Source: Oscillospiraceae bacterium Marseille-Q3528
GTDB taxonomy: Bacteria; Bacillota; Clostridia; Lachnospirales; Lachnospiraceae
DNA length: 64,000 nucleotides
NCBI GenBank assembly: GCA_018223385.1
Contig: JAGTTR010000003.1
Span: forward strand, 98,473-162,472
Direction of reading: 5' to 3'
A model generated the notes under the pieces. That model was not told the origin of the DNA, did not search any database, and saw only the letters and a program-made list of their open reading frames with translations. The position numbers and the translations under genes are program-made. Position 1 is the stretch's first letter; each line of letters begins with the position of its first letter. Positions 24,462-32,934 of this stretch are shown piece after piece.

Positions 24462-25268
24462 ATGACGATGATAACGAGTACATCCAACAGTCAGGTAAAA
24501 GAAATTATTCAGATCAATACGAAGGGAAAAGCGAGACGGGAGAGCGGCCTGTTTGTGACGGAGGGCATCCGCATGTTTCGGGAGGCCCCGGCGGACCGGA
24601 TCGAGAAAATTTATGCCTCCGAAAGCTTTTCTCAGAATGAGGCACACGCTCGGGTATTGGAAGAAAAACTGGCCCAGTGTGGAAAAGACCGGCTGGAGCT
24701 GGTGTCAGACCGGGTGTTTGCTGCTTTGTCGGATACCAAGACGCCCCAGGGTGTCCTCTGTCTTGTGCGGCAGTACCGCTACGGACTGGACGATCTTTTA
24801 CAGAAACCATCTCCCTGCGTCATGGTGCTGGAAAATCTGCAGGATCCCGGCAATCTGGGCACCATTCTGCGGGCGGGCGAGGGCGCCGGGATCTCCGGTG
24901 TGCTCATGAACCGGGGCTGTGTGGACATCTACAATCCCAAGACTATCCGCTCCACCATGGGTTCCGTGTACCGTGTGCCTTTTTGTTATACCGAAGATCT
25001 GGCAGCGGGGATCGCAAAGCTGAAAAAAGCCGGGATCCCGGTATTTGCGGCCCATTTGCAGGGCAGCTGTGCCTATGATGAGCCGGATTATCACAGAGGC
25101 TGTGCTTTTCTCATCGGAAACGAGGGAAACGGCCTGACGGAGGAGACGGCGGCGCTGGCTGATCAGTACATTCGCATTCCCATGGAGGGCCAGGTGGAAT
25201 CCCTCAATGCGGGTGTGGCGTCCGCGTTGCTCATGTACGAGGCATTCCGACAGAGAAGACAGGGGTAG
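24462..25268 (+). CDS. TrmH/SpoU-family RNA methyltransferase
   Basis: The 268-residue protein has an N-terminal substrate-binding domain (ITSTSNSQVKEIIQINTKGKARRESGLFVTEG) and a C-terminal SPOUT knot with all three motifs: VLENLQDPGNLGTILR, FLIGNEGNGLTEE and IPMEGQVESLNAGVASALLMYE. It is a 2'-O-ribose methyltransferase, most like the 23S rRNA enzymes annotated as YsgA/RlmB; the exact nucleotide cannot be told. Two ATG codons are possible, 24462 and 24468; a TAGGA lies about 7 bases before the second, so the shorter form is as likely. The gene is alone between the pfkA terminator and the M23 gene. Confidence 0.9.
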   Translation: MTMITSTSNSQVKEIIQINTKGKARRESGLFVTEGIRMFREAPADRIEKIYASESFSQNEAHARVLEEKLAQCGKDRLELVSDRVFAALSDTKTPQGVLCLVRQYRYGLDDLLQKPSPCVMVLENLQDPGNLGTILRAGEGAGISGVLMNRGCVDIYNPKTIRSTMGSVYRVPFCYTEDLAAGIAKLKKAGIPVFAAHLQGSCAYDEPDYHRGCAFLIGNEGNGLTEETAALADQYIRIPMEGQVESLNAGVASALLMYEAFRQRRQG

Positions 25269-25397
25269 CAGGTATTATCACGTTCGATTTTCTGACCACT
25301 TTTGGATGCTTGAATAAGGTTGTTTGTGACAGAGCTGCCGGTGTTCATTTTTGCTGCGACCAGGTTGGCAATCGTGTTCGGAAGAAACGAGCAGAGT

Positions 25398-25421
25398 TTT
25401 GTAAAGAAAAAACTTTACAAA
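25398..25421. promoter_or_regulatory. Inverted repeat upstream of the M23 peptidase gene
   Basis: TTTGTAAAG-aaaaaa-CTTTACAAA is a perfect 9-bp inverted repeat. It lies just before TATAAT at about 25440, near the expected -35 place (TTTACA would give a 20-base spacer). An operator is possible; the hairpin could also end an upstream transcript only weakly, since no T-run follows. Confidence 0.5.
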
Positions 25422-25476
25422 TGATAGGAGAACTGCTAGTATAATTATTACAAATATATTACGACCGGGTGTGTTT

Positions 25477-27894
25477 ATGAAAAGAAAAAGTAACAATTCA
25501 GGCAGACAGGTTCGCTCCCAGGAGGAGATCGAGGCGCGTCGGGAGGCCCGCCGCAAGTACTACGAGGAGATGGAAGCCTTCGAGCGGGATCTGCCGGATT
25601 TTATTTTTGCAGATGAGCAGACGGACAGCAGGGAAGAACTGACAGAAGAATTTTATGCAAATACACATAATAATATAGAAGAAAACGAAAATCACGAGGA
25701 CTTCGGGAGCGGGAAAGCTTCCGGAGCTGTTTTTGCGTCTGCTGGAAAGCGGCAGAAGCGGGCAGCAGATGAAACCCTGGAGGAATCTCGTCAGGAGCAG
25801 GCAGCAGACGGAATCTTTACAGGATCTCGTCAGGAACAGACAGCAGGCAGAATTTTTACAGAGCCGCGATATGCAGCAACGCAGCAGACCGAAGAGGAGG
25901 ATGAGGACATCCCCCGGCGGCCCAGAAAAGCAGTGGTACAGTCCGAGGAGATCAGCAAGCAGCTGACGGCCATGATGGATACGGATGCCGTGCAGGAAGC
26001 TGTCCGGGCATCCAGGACGAAGGCAGCGAAAAAATCCAGCCGGATGGAAGAGAAGAAGGCTGATACCATACCCTATCAGACAGAGGATATGGCTGATTTT
26101 GACGAGGCAGAGATAACAGAAGACACAGCAGCAGAAGCAGCCCCTGTGAAGAAGAAAAAGGCGTCCGCCAAGTCCGGCAGAAAATCTGTCAGTGATAAGT
26201 CTGGCACAGGAAAGACCGACAGGAAAAAGTCCGGGCAGTTGAAATCCGTCAGCTCCAAATCTGCCACCGAGAAAAAGAAAAAGTCTTCCGGCAAACGCAC
26301 ATCCTCTTCCAGAAAACACAGAAGGCGCAGAAAGAACTGGAAACCGGCAGTGATCGCGGCATCTCTGGCAGTGGTGGTACTGGGCGGCGGCGGGTTTGGC
26401 CTGCACGCGCTGGGCATCATCGGCGGAAGAGAACTGTATGCGGTGTACGTCAACAACACGCTGGTGGGTAAGGTGGAAGATCCCAGTACTGGCCGTGACA
26501 CCTACCTGCAGGTGCGCAGAGAGGTGGTTTCCAACGCGGACTCCATGGTGCTCATGGAGGCGGACTGTGACATCCGCAAGGTGGAGACGCTGGTGAAGCT
26601 TCCCTCCAAGGAAGAAGACCTGCAGAACAACATGAAGCAGGCGCTGGAAGATACCATTGTGGGCACGGTGGACAAAGCCTACACGGTGAAAATCAACGAT
26701 TATATTGTAAACCTTCAGGATAAAAACGAAGTGGTGGAGCTGCTGGATGCGGTGAAGAGCCCTTACGATACGGATAATCAGTATTCCGTACAGCTGGTGG
26801 CCGACACTTCCAAGGAACTGACCGGCCTCACAACCCAGATTGTGAAAACCGAGGAAAGTTCCGATATTGCCGGTGTGGCATCGGCAGATGACGGCCAGGC
26901 GCAGGAATTACTGGCAGCTGCGGGAGAGGGAGAAGATGCCGGTGCAGAGGAAGAAGCCGCTGCTGATACGGAAAATCTTCCCGAATCCACTGGGGAAGGC
27001 GACGGCCTGAAAAACCTGGCATTTGTGGAAAATATCGAGATCGCGGAGTCTTATGTGTCTGCGGACAGCATTTCCACGCTGGAGCAGGCCATTGAAGATG
27101 TGACAAAAGAAAAAGAAGAGAACCAGACCTATGAGGTGACTTCCGGCGACTGTCTTTCCGTTGTGGCAGAGAAAAATGACATGACGGTGGCAAAGTTGCT
27201 GGAGATCAATCCTGACCTGGACGAGGACACCGTGCTGCAGATCGGCGACGAGATCACCGTCACCACGCCGGAGCCGGAACTTTCCGTGGTAACCCAGGAA
27301 GAAGTTTCCTATGAAGAAGACTATGAGGAGCCGGTGCAGTACGTGGACAACGACAGCTGGTATACCACTAAAGAAGTGGTGACCCAGGAAGCTTCCACGG
27401 GACATCGGAAGGTCACCGCTCTTGTGACATACAAAAATGGAAATGAGACCGGGCGGGAAATCATTGCCCAGACCATTGTGACAGAGGCAAAGCCCAAGAT
27501 CATTGAGCGTGGTACCCAGGCACCGCCTACCTATATCAAGCCCATTTCCGGCGGCCGTTACAGCTCCGGATTTGGAAAACGCTGGGGCAGAATGCACAAA
27601 GGTGTAGACTGGGCATGCTCTGTGGGAACCGCAGTAAAGGCATCCTGCGGCGGCACCGTTGTCAGCGCTGGCTGGTCCAACGGCTACGGCTATTGCATCA
27701 CCATCCGTCATCCCGACGGCAAACAGACCCGTTATGCACATTTGAGCAAAATCCTTGTTTCGTCCGGAAAATCCGTCAAGCAGGGAGACAAGATCGCTCT
27801 CAGCGGCAATACGGGAAGAAGTACCGGACCGCATATCCATTTTGAAATACTGGTCAACGGCTCCCAGGTCAATCCGCTGAAATACCTGAACTAA
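25477..27894 (+). CDS. Membrane-anchored M23 peptidase with LysM and G5 domains
   Basis: The protein of about 805 residues has a long, charged, Lys/Glu/Ala-rich cytoplasmic region (1-285), one transmembrane helix (about 290-312, AVIAASLAVVVLGGGGFGL) and an extracellular alpha/beta region. A LysM domain (about 548-592, YEVTSGDCLSVVAEKNDM), a G5 domain (about 620-680) and a C-terminal M23 peptidase (about 690-805) follow. The zinc residues are present in HKGVDW, YAHLS and HIHFE. Such proteins cut peptidoglycan cross-links or act as activators in division or engulfment. The cytoplasmic tail of nearly 290 residues is unusually long. The ATG at 25477 is preferred over the GTG at 25471. Confidence 0.9.
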   Translation: MKRKSNNSGRQVRSQEEIEARREARRKYYEEMEAFERDLPDFIFADEQTDSREELTEEFYANTHNNIEENENHEDFGSGKASGAVFASAGKRQKRAADETLEESRQEQAADGIFTGSRQEQTAGRIFTEPRYAATQQTEEEDEDIPRRPRKAVVQSEEISKQLTAMMDTDAVQEAVRASRTKAAKKSSRMEEKKADTIPYQTEDMADFDEAEITEDTAAEAAPVKKKKASAKSGRKSVSDKSGTGKTDRKKSGQLKSVSSKSATEKKKKSSGKRTSSSRKHRRRRKNWKPAVIAASLAVVVLGGGGFGLHALGIIGGRELYAVYVNNTLVGKVEDPSTGRDTYLQVRREVVSNADSMVLMEADCDIRKVETLVKLPSKEEDLQNNMKQALEDTIVGTVDKAYTVKINDYIVNLQDKNEVVELLDAVKSPYDTDNQYSVQLVADTSKELTGLTTQIVKTEESSDIAGVASADDGQAQELLAAAGEGEDAGAEEEAAADTENLPESTGEGDGLKNLAFVENIEIAESYVSADSISTLEQAIEDVTKEKEENQTYEVTSGDCLSVVAEKNDMTVAKLLEINPDLDEDTVLQIGDEITVTTPEPELSVVTQEEVSYEEDYEEPVQYVDNDSWYTTKEVVTQEASTGHRKVTALVTYKNGNETGREIIAQTIVTEAKPKIIERGTQAPPTYIKPISGGRYSSGFGKRWGRMHKGVDWACSVGTAVKASCGGTVVSAGWSNGYGYCITIRHPDGKQTRYAHLSKILVSSGKSVKQGDKIALSGNTGRSTGPHIHFEILVNGSQVNPLKYLN

Positions 27895-27974
27895 CCAGTG
27901 CAGGCATGATTTGAAATGTACAGCCGATCATGCTCGCATGAAGCGGCGTACAGATCAAAGCATGCAATGAGCGC

Positions 27975-28058
27975 CCGATCATGAGCAAAAGTAGCCTGCT
28001 TTGGCAGGCGGAGAGCGCGTATAGCGCGGTTTTGCGAATGGCGCGGTTGAACTGGTTA
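27975..28058 (-). repeat. Dispersed intergenic hairpin repeat, copy C (inverted)
   Basis: On the minus strand this reads AGTTCAACCGCGCCA, TTCGCAAAAC, hairpin GCGC-tatac-GCGC (plus 28015-28027), hairpin GCCTGC-caaa-GCAGGC (plus 27994-28009), then TACTTTTGCTCATGATC. It has the same order of parts as copies A and E. The stems differ from those of A and E in paired positions. It occupies most of the 300-base gap between the M23 gene and murA; an inverted TAACCAGT/ACTGGTTA pair (27892-27899 and 28051-28058) flanks it. Confidence 0.7.
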
Positions 28059-28194
28059 CGGCAGTATTTACAAATGGTGATGATGTGGTATAATATAGGG
28101 AACATAAATAAGTTAAAAAAATGACATAGCAGGTGTTTCCCATGCCTGCGCGGGTTTATGATAGAATATGCAACAACAGAGTTCGAGGTGTGAT

Positions 28195-29487
28195 ATGGAA
28201 CAATACGTAATTAAAGGCGGCAACCCCCTGGTCGGCGAAGTAGAGATCGGCGGTGCCAAGAATGCCGCACTTGCCATTCTGGCAGCAGCAATTATGACAG
28301 ATGAGACCGTATTGGTTGAAAATATACCGGATGTAAGAGACACTAATGTCCTGCTTCAGGCCATTGAAGGCATTGGCGCGCGGGTAGATCGCAAGGATCG
28401 CCACACTGTGGAGATCAACGGCTCCGCCATTGACGCGCTGAACGTGGACAATGAGTATATCAAGAAGATCAGAGCTTCCTATTATCTGCTGGGCGCTCTG
28501 CTTGGCAAATACAAGAAGGCCGAGGTGCCGCTTCCGGGCGGATGCAACATCGGCAGCCGTCCCATTGACCAGCATCTGAAAGGATTCCGGGCACTGGGCG
28601 CAGACGTGAAGATCGAGCATGGCTTTGTTATTGCAGAGGCACAGAACCTGCACGGCAGCCATATTTATCTGGACGTTGTTTCTGTGGGCGCTACCATCAA
28701 TATCATGATGGCCGCTTCCCTGGCAGCAGGCAACACCATTCTGGAAAATGCAGCCAAAGAGCCCCACGTGGTAGATGTGGCCAACTTCCTGAACAGCATG
28801 GGCGCCAACATCAAGGGCGCAGGCACCGATGTGATCCGTATCCAGGGCGTGCCGAAGCTCCATCAGACGGAGTATTCCATCATCCCGGATCAGATCGAGG
28901 CCGGTACCTTCATGTTTGCGGCAGCGGCAACCCAGGGTGATGTGATGGTAAAAAATGTCATCCCCAAGCATCTGGAAGCAACCACAGCGAAGCTTATTGA
29001 GATCGGCTGTGAGGTAGAAGAGTTTGACGATGCGGTGCGTGTCGTATCCTCCAAGGGACTGCACCATACCCACGTGAAGACGCTGCCTTACCCGGGCTTC
29101 CCTACAGACATGCAGCCGCAGATCGCGGTGGCACTGGCGCTGTCCGAGGGAACCAGTATCGTGACAGAGAGTATTTTTGAAAATCGTTTCAAATATGTGG
29201 ACGAGCTTTCCCGCATGGGTGCCAACATCAAGGTAGAAGGCAACACCGCCATCATCAACGGCGTGAGCAAATACACCGGAGCCCATGTCAGCGCACCAGA
29301 TCTGCGTGCAGGCGCGGCACTGGTCATTGCCGGACTGGCAGCGGAAGGCATCACCATCGTGGATGATATCGAATACATCGAGCGCGGTTATGAGAGCTTT
29401 GAGGAAAAATTAAGCAGCCTCGGCGCCATGATGGAAAAAGTATCCAGTGAAAAAGAAATCCAGAAATTCCGCTTAAAAGTCGGTTGA
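28195..29487 (+). CDS. murA: UDP-N-acetylglucosamine 1-carboxyvinyltransferase
   Basis: MurA transfers enolpyruvate to UDP-GlcNAc, the first committed step of peptidoglycan synthesis. The 430-residue protein shows IKGGNPLVGEVEIGGAKNAAL at the start, the active-site loop PLPGGCNIGSRPIDQH with the catalytic Cys (fosfomycin-sensitive type), and PTDMQPQIAVALALSEG and ENRFKYVDELSRMGA in the second half. The ATG at 28195 follows GAGGTGTGAT; the in-frame start at 28168 has no site. It lies after the M23 gene and a repeat element, and ends in its own terminator. Confidence 0.96.
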   Translation: MEQYVIKGGNPLVGEVEIGGAKNAALAILAAAIMTDETVLVENIPDVRDTNVLLQAIEGIGARVDRKDRHTVEINGSAIDALNVDNEYIKKIRASYYLLGALLGKYKKAEVPLPGGCNIGSRPIDQHLKGFRALGADVKIEHGFVIAEAQNLHGSHIYLDVVSVGATINIMMAASLAAGNTILENAAKEPHVVDVANFLNSMGANIKGAGTDVIRIQGVPKLHQTEYSIIPDQIEAGTFMFAAAATQGDVMVKNVIPKHLEATTAKLIEIGCEVEEFDDAVRVVSSKGLHHTHVKTLPYPGFPTDMQPQIAVALALSEGTSIVTESIFENRFKYVDELSRMGANIKVEGNTAIINGVSKYTGAHVSAPDLRAGAALVIAGLAAEGITIVDDIEYIERGYESFEEKLSSLGAMMEKVSSEKEIQKFRLKVG

Positions 29488-29505
29488 TAAAAGAAAAAAG
29501 AGCAA

Positions 29506-29545
29506 AGCCGCTGCAGAGAAATTAAACATGCAGCGGCTGATTTAT
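29506..29545 (+). terminator. Terminator of murA
   Basis: AGCCGCTGCA (29506-29515) and TGCAGCGGCT (29529-29538) form a 10-bp perfect stem followed by GATTTATTT. Confidence 0.85.
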
Positions 29546-29573
29546 TTACAAATAAAGAAGAAAGGAAAAAACA

Positions 29574-30038
29574 ATGAGAAGAAGTGACAGAGAGATCAAA
29601 GACCGGGCAGAGCTGCTGGATGTGATATCCCGCTGTGATGTGTGCCGCCTGGCGCTGAATGACGAAGAAGGCTATCCCTATATTTTGCCGTTGAATTTTG
29701 GTGAAAAAGACGTGGACGGGCAGCTGACCCTCTATTTTCACGGTGCCATGGAAGGTAAGAAATATGAACTCATGGAGAAAGATCCCCGGGCCAGCTTCGA
29801 GATGGACTGCTCCCATGAGCTGTTCATGAATGATGAGAAAATGAGCTGTACCATGAAGTATGAGAGCGTCATCGGCCGCGGCAGACTGGAACTGGTGCCG
29901 GAGGAAGAAAAAGAAGAAGCGCTGGCCATTCTCATGCGACACTATCATCAGGAGGATTTCCCTTTTGGACGGGCGGCTATGCCAAAAACGAAGGTATTTC
30001 GTCTCGGTGTAGAGCAGATGACGGGAAAACGAAGATAA
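29574..30038 (+). CDS. NimA-like pyridoxamine 5'-phosphate oxidase family protein
   Basis: The 154-residue protein, starting MRRSDREIKDRAELLDVISRC, follows the NimA/5-nitroimidazole-reductase branch of the PNPOx superfamily: CRLALNDEEGYPYILPLNFG, LTLYFHGAMEGKKYELM, and KYESVIGRGRLELV are typical. These bind FMN or heme through a conserved His; the natural role is often unknown, and nitroimidazole resistance should not be assumed from sequence. AGAAAGGAAAAAAC precedes the ATG. It is flanked by terminators on both sides and so stands alone. It is the third split-barrel flavin protein in the window. Confidence 0.85.
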   Translation: MRRSDREIKDRAELLDVISRCDVCRLALNDEEGYPYILPLNFGEKDVDGQLTLYFHGAMEGKKYELMEKDPRASFEMDCSHELFMNDEKMSCTMKYESVIGRGRLELVPEEEKEEALAILMRHYHQEDFPFGRAAMPKTKVFRLGVEQMTGKRR

Positions 30039-30060
30039 GGATTATTATAAAAAAAATAAG

Positions 30061-30116
30061 AGGACTTCCGTCGAGGTGCCATGAGTGGCATTCCTGACAG
30101 AAGTCCTTTATTTTTA
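30061..30116. terminator. Terminator between the NimA-like gene and queT
   Basis: AGGACTTC (30061-30068) and GAAGTCCT (30100-30107) form a stem with a further inner stem-loop, followed by TTATTTTTAT. An A-run on the other side makes it usable in both directions for the two convergent genes. Confidence 0.8.
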
Positions 30117-30150
30117 TGATAGAAAATTGCGTCCTATCTTTTGCGATAAA

Positions 30151-30645
30151 TTACGCCTGTGAAGCGCCGCGGAAGATCACATCTTTATAACCGTTCAGCA
30201 GCTTCAGAACAATATATCCCAGGATCCCACAGCCGAGCACTTCTCCGGCGCCAACAGTCAGCATCATAAAAGGAATGCTCAAAGGCTCGCCGTAGCCGTA
30301 TTTCAGTACAAACGGAACGATCAGCGTGTTGGCAATGATCGGCGGAAGCGGCACCAGAATGGGGTGCTTACGCACATACCAGGAACCATAGGCACCGATC
30401 AGCGTGGCGATACTGCCGAACACAATATCCGGTAAGATCGCACCGCCCAGCGTGTTGGCGATCAGGCATCCGATAAACAGGCCGGGGATCGCTGCCGGTG
30501 TAAAATAAGGCAGGATCGTCAGCGCTTCTGCAAATCGAAGCTGCACCGGGCCGAAGCTTACGCTTGCGCCTACAATGGTGAGCACCACGTAGATGGCAGC
30601 GATCATGGCTGCCTGGTTCATGAATAAAACCTTGTTCTCTTTCAT
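30151..30645 (-). CDS. queT: Queuosine precursor transporter QueT
   Basis: The 164-residue membrane protein has five to six hydrophobic helices and the QueT (COG4708) pattern ITIVGASVSFGPVQLRFAE-like opening (here LTIVGASVSFGPVQLRFAEA), FIGCLIANTLGGAILPDIVFGS and LGCGILGYIVLKLL. It is the substrate-binding (S) component of an ECF transporter that brings queuine or preQ precursors into the cell; the energising A and T parts are elsewhere. A preQ1-I riboswitch directly overlaps its ribosome site, which confirms the substrate class. The gene is single, on the minus strand, with a well-spaced promoter about 200 bases upstream. Confidence 0.95.
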   Translation of the reverse strand: MKENKVLFMNQAAMIAAIYVVLTIVGASVSFGPVQLRFAEALTILPYFTPAAIPGLFIGCLIANTLGGAILPDIVFGSIATLIGAYGSWYVRKHPILVPLPPIIANTLIVPFVLKYGYGEPLSIPFMMLTVGAGEVLGCGILGYIVLKLLNGYKDVIFRGASQA

Positions 30646-30657
30646 ATTCAGTTCTCC

Positions 30658-30697
30658 TTTAGTTTTGTTTTACGAGTGGAAGGTCACGAACACTCGA
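30658..30697 (-). ncRNA. preQ1-I riboswitch controlling queT
   Basis: On the minus strand the sequence CGAGTG, TTCGTGACCTTC, CACTCG, TAAAACAAAACTAA follows the preQ1-I plan: a short P1 stem, a loop with the TTC/ACC signature, and an A-rich tail ending AAAACTAA that folds back to form the pseudoknot. AAGG of the queT ribosome site can pair with CCTT in the loop, so control is probably translational. Confidence 0.82.
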
Positions 30698-30848
30698 TTC
30701 ATTTTCGCGCAGCAATGAGTCAGGCAGCCATGCTTGCATGGATATCTGACGAATGCCGCGGAGGCATATACCACCGGTATATGACCTACGCCGGGAATCG
30801 GCGAAAGCCCGATAAGACCTTGTTTTTGTGGGCTTTGTAACAGGCGAT

Positions 30849-30877
30849 AGTATAACATGGTACAAAACAAAAATCAA
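30849..30877 (-). promoter_or_regulatory. Promoter of queT
   Basis: On the minus strand TTGATT and TATACT are separated by 17 bases. Between this promoter and the riboswitch is an extra structured stretch of about 140 bases (AAAGCCC/GGGCTTT, and CCATGC-aa-GCATGG hairpins) that resembles the intergenic repeats elsewhere in the window. Confidence 0.7.
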
Positions 30878-30913
30878 GGTTTGTCCGAAATTTGTCCGAG
30901 CCGGGAAATAAAC

Positions 30914-31209
30914 CTATATTTCAAAACTGCTGAAATCAATGTACAGATCTTCATAGATACCGGCCTTGACGGTATCTGCGAAGGTATATTGCTCGGAATC
31001 GCTGGCATCGAAGTTATAAACCAGGATCAGATTTTTGGCAGGATCAACAATCCAGTATTCCCGGACGCCAGCCGTGCGGAAATTCGTTGGTGTCTCCGTG
31101 AGGGCGGTGCCATATAGTAAATCTGTCCGTCAATGAGTTCCGCGCGGGTTCCTTCCGGCAATGCGTAAATATCTTCCGTGGTGTAATCTTCTCGCTGCGG
31201 GAATGGCAT
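30914..31209 (-). pseudogene. Uma2-family endonuclease gene with internal deletion
   Basis: From the ATG at 31209 the minus strand encodes MPFPQREDYTTEDIYALPEG, then AELIDGQIYYMAPPSRRHQRI, the N-terminus of Uma2 (DUF820, PD-D/ExK-type nuclease fold). The frame then shifts, and the second half reads TAGVREYWIVDPAKNLILVY and ends DFSSFEI at 30914, the normal Uma2 C-terminus. About 90 residues between, including the active-site Asp and E-x-K region, are gone. The intact ends and a good AAAGGA ribosome site suggest a recent deletion. A 78-residue reading starting at 31263 covers the first part only. Confidence 0.85.
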
Positions 31210-31367
31210 AAAAACACATCCTTTCTGAAGGTTAAGATATTTGTATTTGTCTGCTCTGTACATAGTATAACATAAAAAACAAATAACGTGTAATTATATG
31301 GTAGGACGAATTTTCCTATCATATAAAAATAGCATTTGCTATCTTTATAAATCCCTCTCTAAGAAAG

Positions 31368-31396
31368 TTGCAAACTGGCGTTTCCTGCGCTATAAT
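31368..31396 (+). promoter_or_regulatory. Promoter of asnS
   Basis: TTGCAA (31368-31373) and TATAAT (31391-31396) are exactly 17 bases apart. A leader of about 90 bases follows; no T-box was found in it. Confidence 0.75.
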
Positions 31397-31494
31397 CAGG
31401 GGTGACACTTCGGTTCTGCCGGAGGCAAAGGAAAAAGGGAAGCTTCCGGGATTTCCGGGAGCGAGAAGAGAATTTATAAACAGGGAGAAAGAAA

Positions 31495-32886
31495 ATGGAA
31501 CTGATTACCGTAAGAGAGATTTACAGAAACAAAGAAGAATATATCGGAAAGCAGATTCAGGTGGGCGGATGGATCCGAAGCATCCGTGATTCCAAGGCAT
31601 TTGGATTTATCGTCCTGTCTGACGGAAGCTTTTTTGAGCCACTGCAGATTGTATACCATGACACCATGGACAATTTTGCGCAGGTTTCCAAGCTGAACGT
31701 GGGAAGCGCGATCATCGTCACCGGTACGCTGGTGGCAACGCCCCAGGCCAAGCAGCCTTTTGAGATCCAGGCAGACACGGTGGAGATCGAAGGCATGTCC
31801 ACACCGGATTATCCGCTGCAGAAGAAGCGCCACAGCTTTGAGTACCTGAGAACCATCAGCCATCTCCGCCCGAGAACAAATACGTTCCAGGCTGTTTTCC
31901 GCGTGCGTTCCATCATCGCCTATGCGATCCACAAATTTTTCCAGGAGAGAGATTTTGTTTACGTGCACACTCCCCTGATCACGGGCAGTGACTGCGAGGG
32001 TGCAGGCGAGATGTTCCAGGTGACGACGCTGGATCTGAACAACGTGCCGAAGACCAAGGACGGCAAGGTGGACTACAGCCAGGATTTCTTTGGAAAAGAG
32101 ACGAACCTGACGGTCAGCGGCCAGCTGAACGTGGAGACGTTTGCCTGCGCATTCCGCAATGTGTATACATTTGGCCCGACTTTCCGCGCAGAGAATTCCA
32201 ACACCACCCGTCATGCGGCTGAGTTCTGGATGATCGAGCCCGAGCTGGCATTTGCCGACCTGAAGGACAACATGATCGTGGCGGAATCCATGCTGAAATA
32301 CGTGATCCGCTATGTGATGGAGCATGCGCCGGAGGAAATGCAGTTCTTTAACCAGTTTGTGGACAAGGGCCTGCTGGAGCGCCTGAACGCCGTGGTGAAT
32401 TCCGAGTTCGGCCATGTGACCTACACTGAGGCTGTGGACATTCTCATGCAGCACAACGATGAGTTTGAGTATAAAGTATTCTGGGGCTGCGATCTGCAGA
32501 CCGAGCATGAGCGGTACCTGACCGAGAAGATTTACAAGCGTCCGGTATTTGTCACCGATTACCCGAAGGAGATCAAAGCCTTCTATATGAAGATGAACGA
32601 GGACAACAAGACCGTGGCAGCTATGGATCTGCTGGTGCCGGGCATCGGCGAGATCATTGGCGGCAGCCAGCGTGAGGATGATTACGGCAAGCTGAAAGCC
32701 CGCATGGATGAGCTGGGTCTGAAGGAAGAGGATTATGATTTCTATCTGGATCTGCGGAAATACGGTTCCGTGCGTCACTCCGGCTTTGGCCTGGGCTTCG
32801 AGCGCTGCGTCATGTACCTGACCGGCATGGGCAATATCAGAGACGTGATCCCGTTCCCGAGAACAGTCAACAACTGCGAGCTGTAA
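31495..32886 (+). CDS. asnS: Asparagine--tRNA ligase
   Basis: This class IIb enzyme charges tRNA-Asn. The 463-residue protein has the N-terminal OB-fold anticodon domain ([26 protein letters not shown]), motif 2 ([21 protein letters not shown]) and motif 3 ([27 protein letters not shown]). The [13 protein letters not shown] reading and the absence of the aspartyl-specific signature favour asparagine. GGGAGAAAGAAA precedes the ATG. The gene is likely cotranscribed with the two-component pair, only 48 bases away with no terminator between. Confidence 0.96.
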   Translation: MELITVREIYRNKEEYIGKQIQVGGWIRSIRDSKAFGFIVLSDGSFFEPLQIVYHDTMDNFAQVSKLNVGSAIIVTGTLVATPQAKQPFEIQADTVEIEGMSTPDYPLQKKRHSFEYLRTISHLRPRTNTFQAVFRVRSIIAYAIHKFFQERDFVYVHTPLITGSDCEGAGEMFQVTTLDLNNVPKTKDGKVDYSQDFFGKETNLTVSGQLNVETFACAFRNVYTFGPTFRAENSNTTRHAAEFWMIEPELAFADLKDNMIVAESMLKYVIRYVMEHAPEEMQFFNQFVDKGLLERLNAVVNSEFGHVTYTEAVDILMQHNDEFEYKVFWGCDLQTEHERYLTEKIYKRPVFVTDYPKEIKAFYMKMNEDNKTVAAMDLLVPGIGEIIGGSQREDDYGKLKARMDELGLKEEDYDFYLDLRKYGSVRHSGFGLGFERCVMYLTGMGNIRDVIPFPRTVNNCEL

Positions 32887-32934
32887 TACCAAAACTGAGA
32901 AAATAACGGGGAGAATGGTGAGAAAGGAGGGCGC

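Noticed and set aside
23217..24647. A 476-codon minus-strand frame over pfkA
   Set aside because: Antisense shadow, crosses the pfkA terminator.
29574..30038. Nitroimidazole resistance gene (nim)
   Set aside because: The similarity is to the wide PNPOx/NimA fold only; resistance cannot be inferred.
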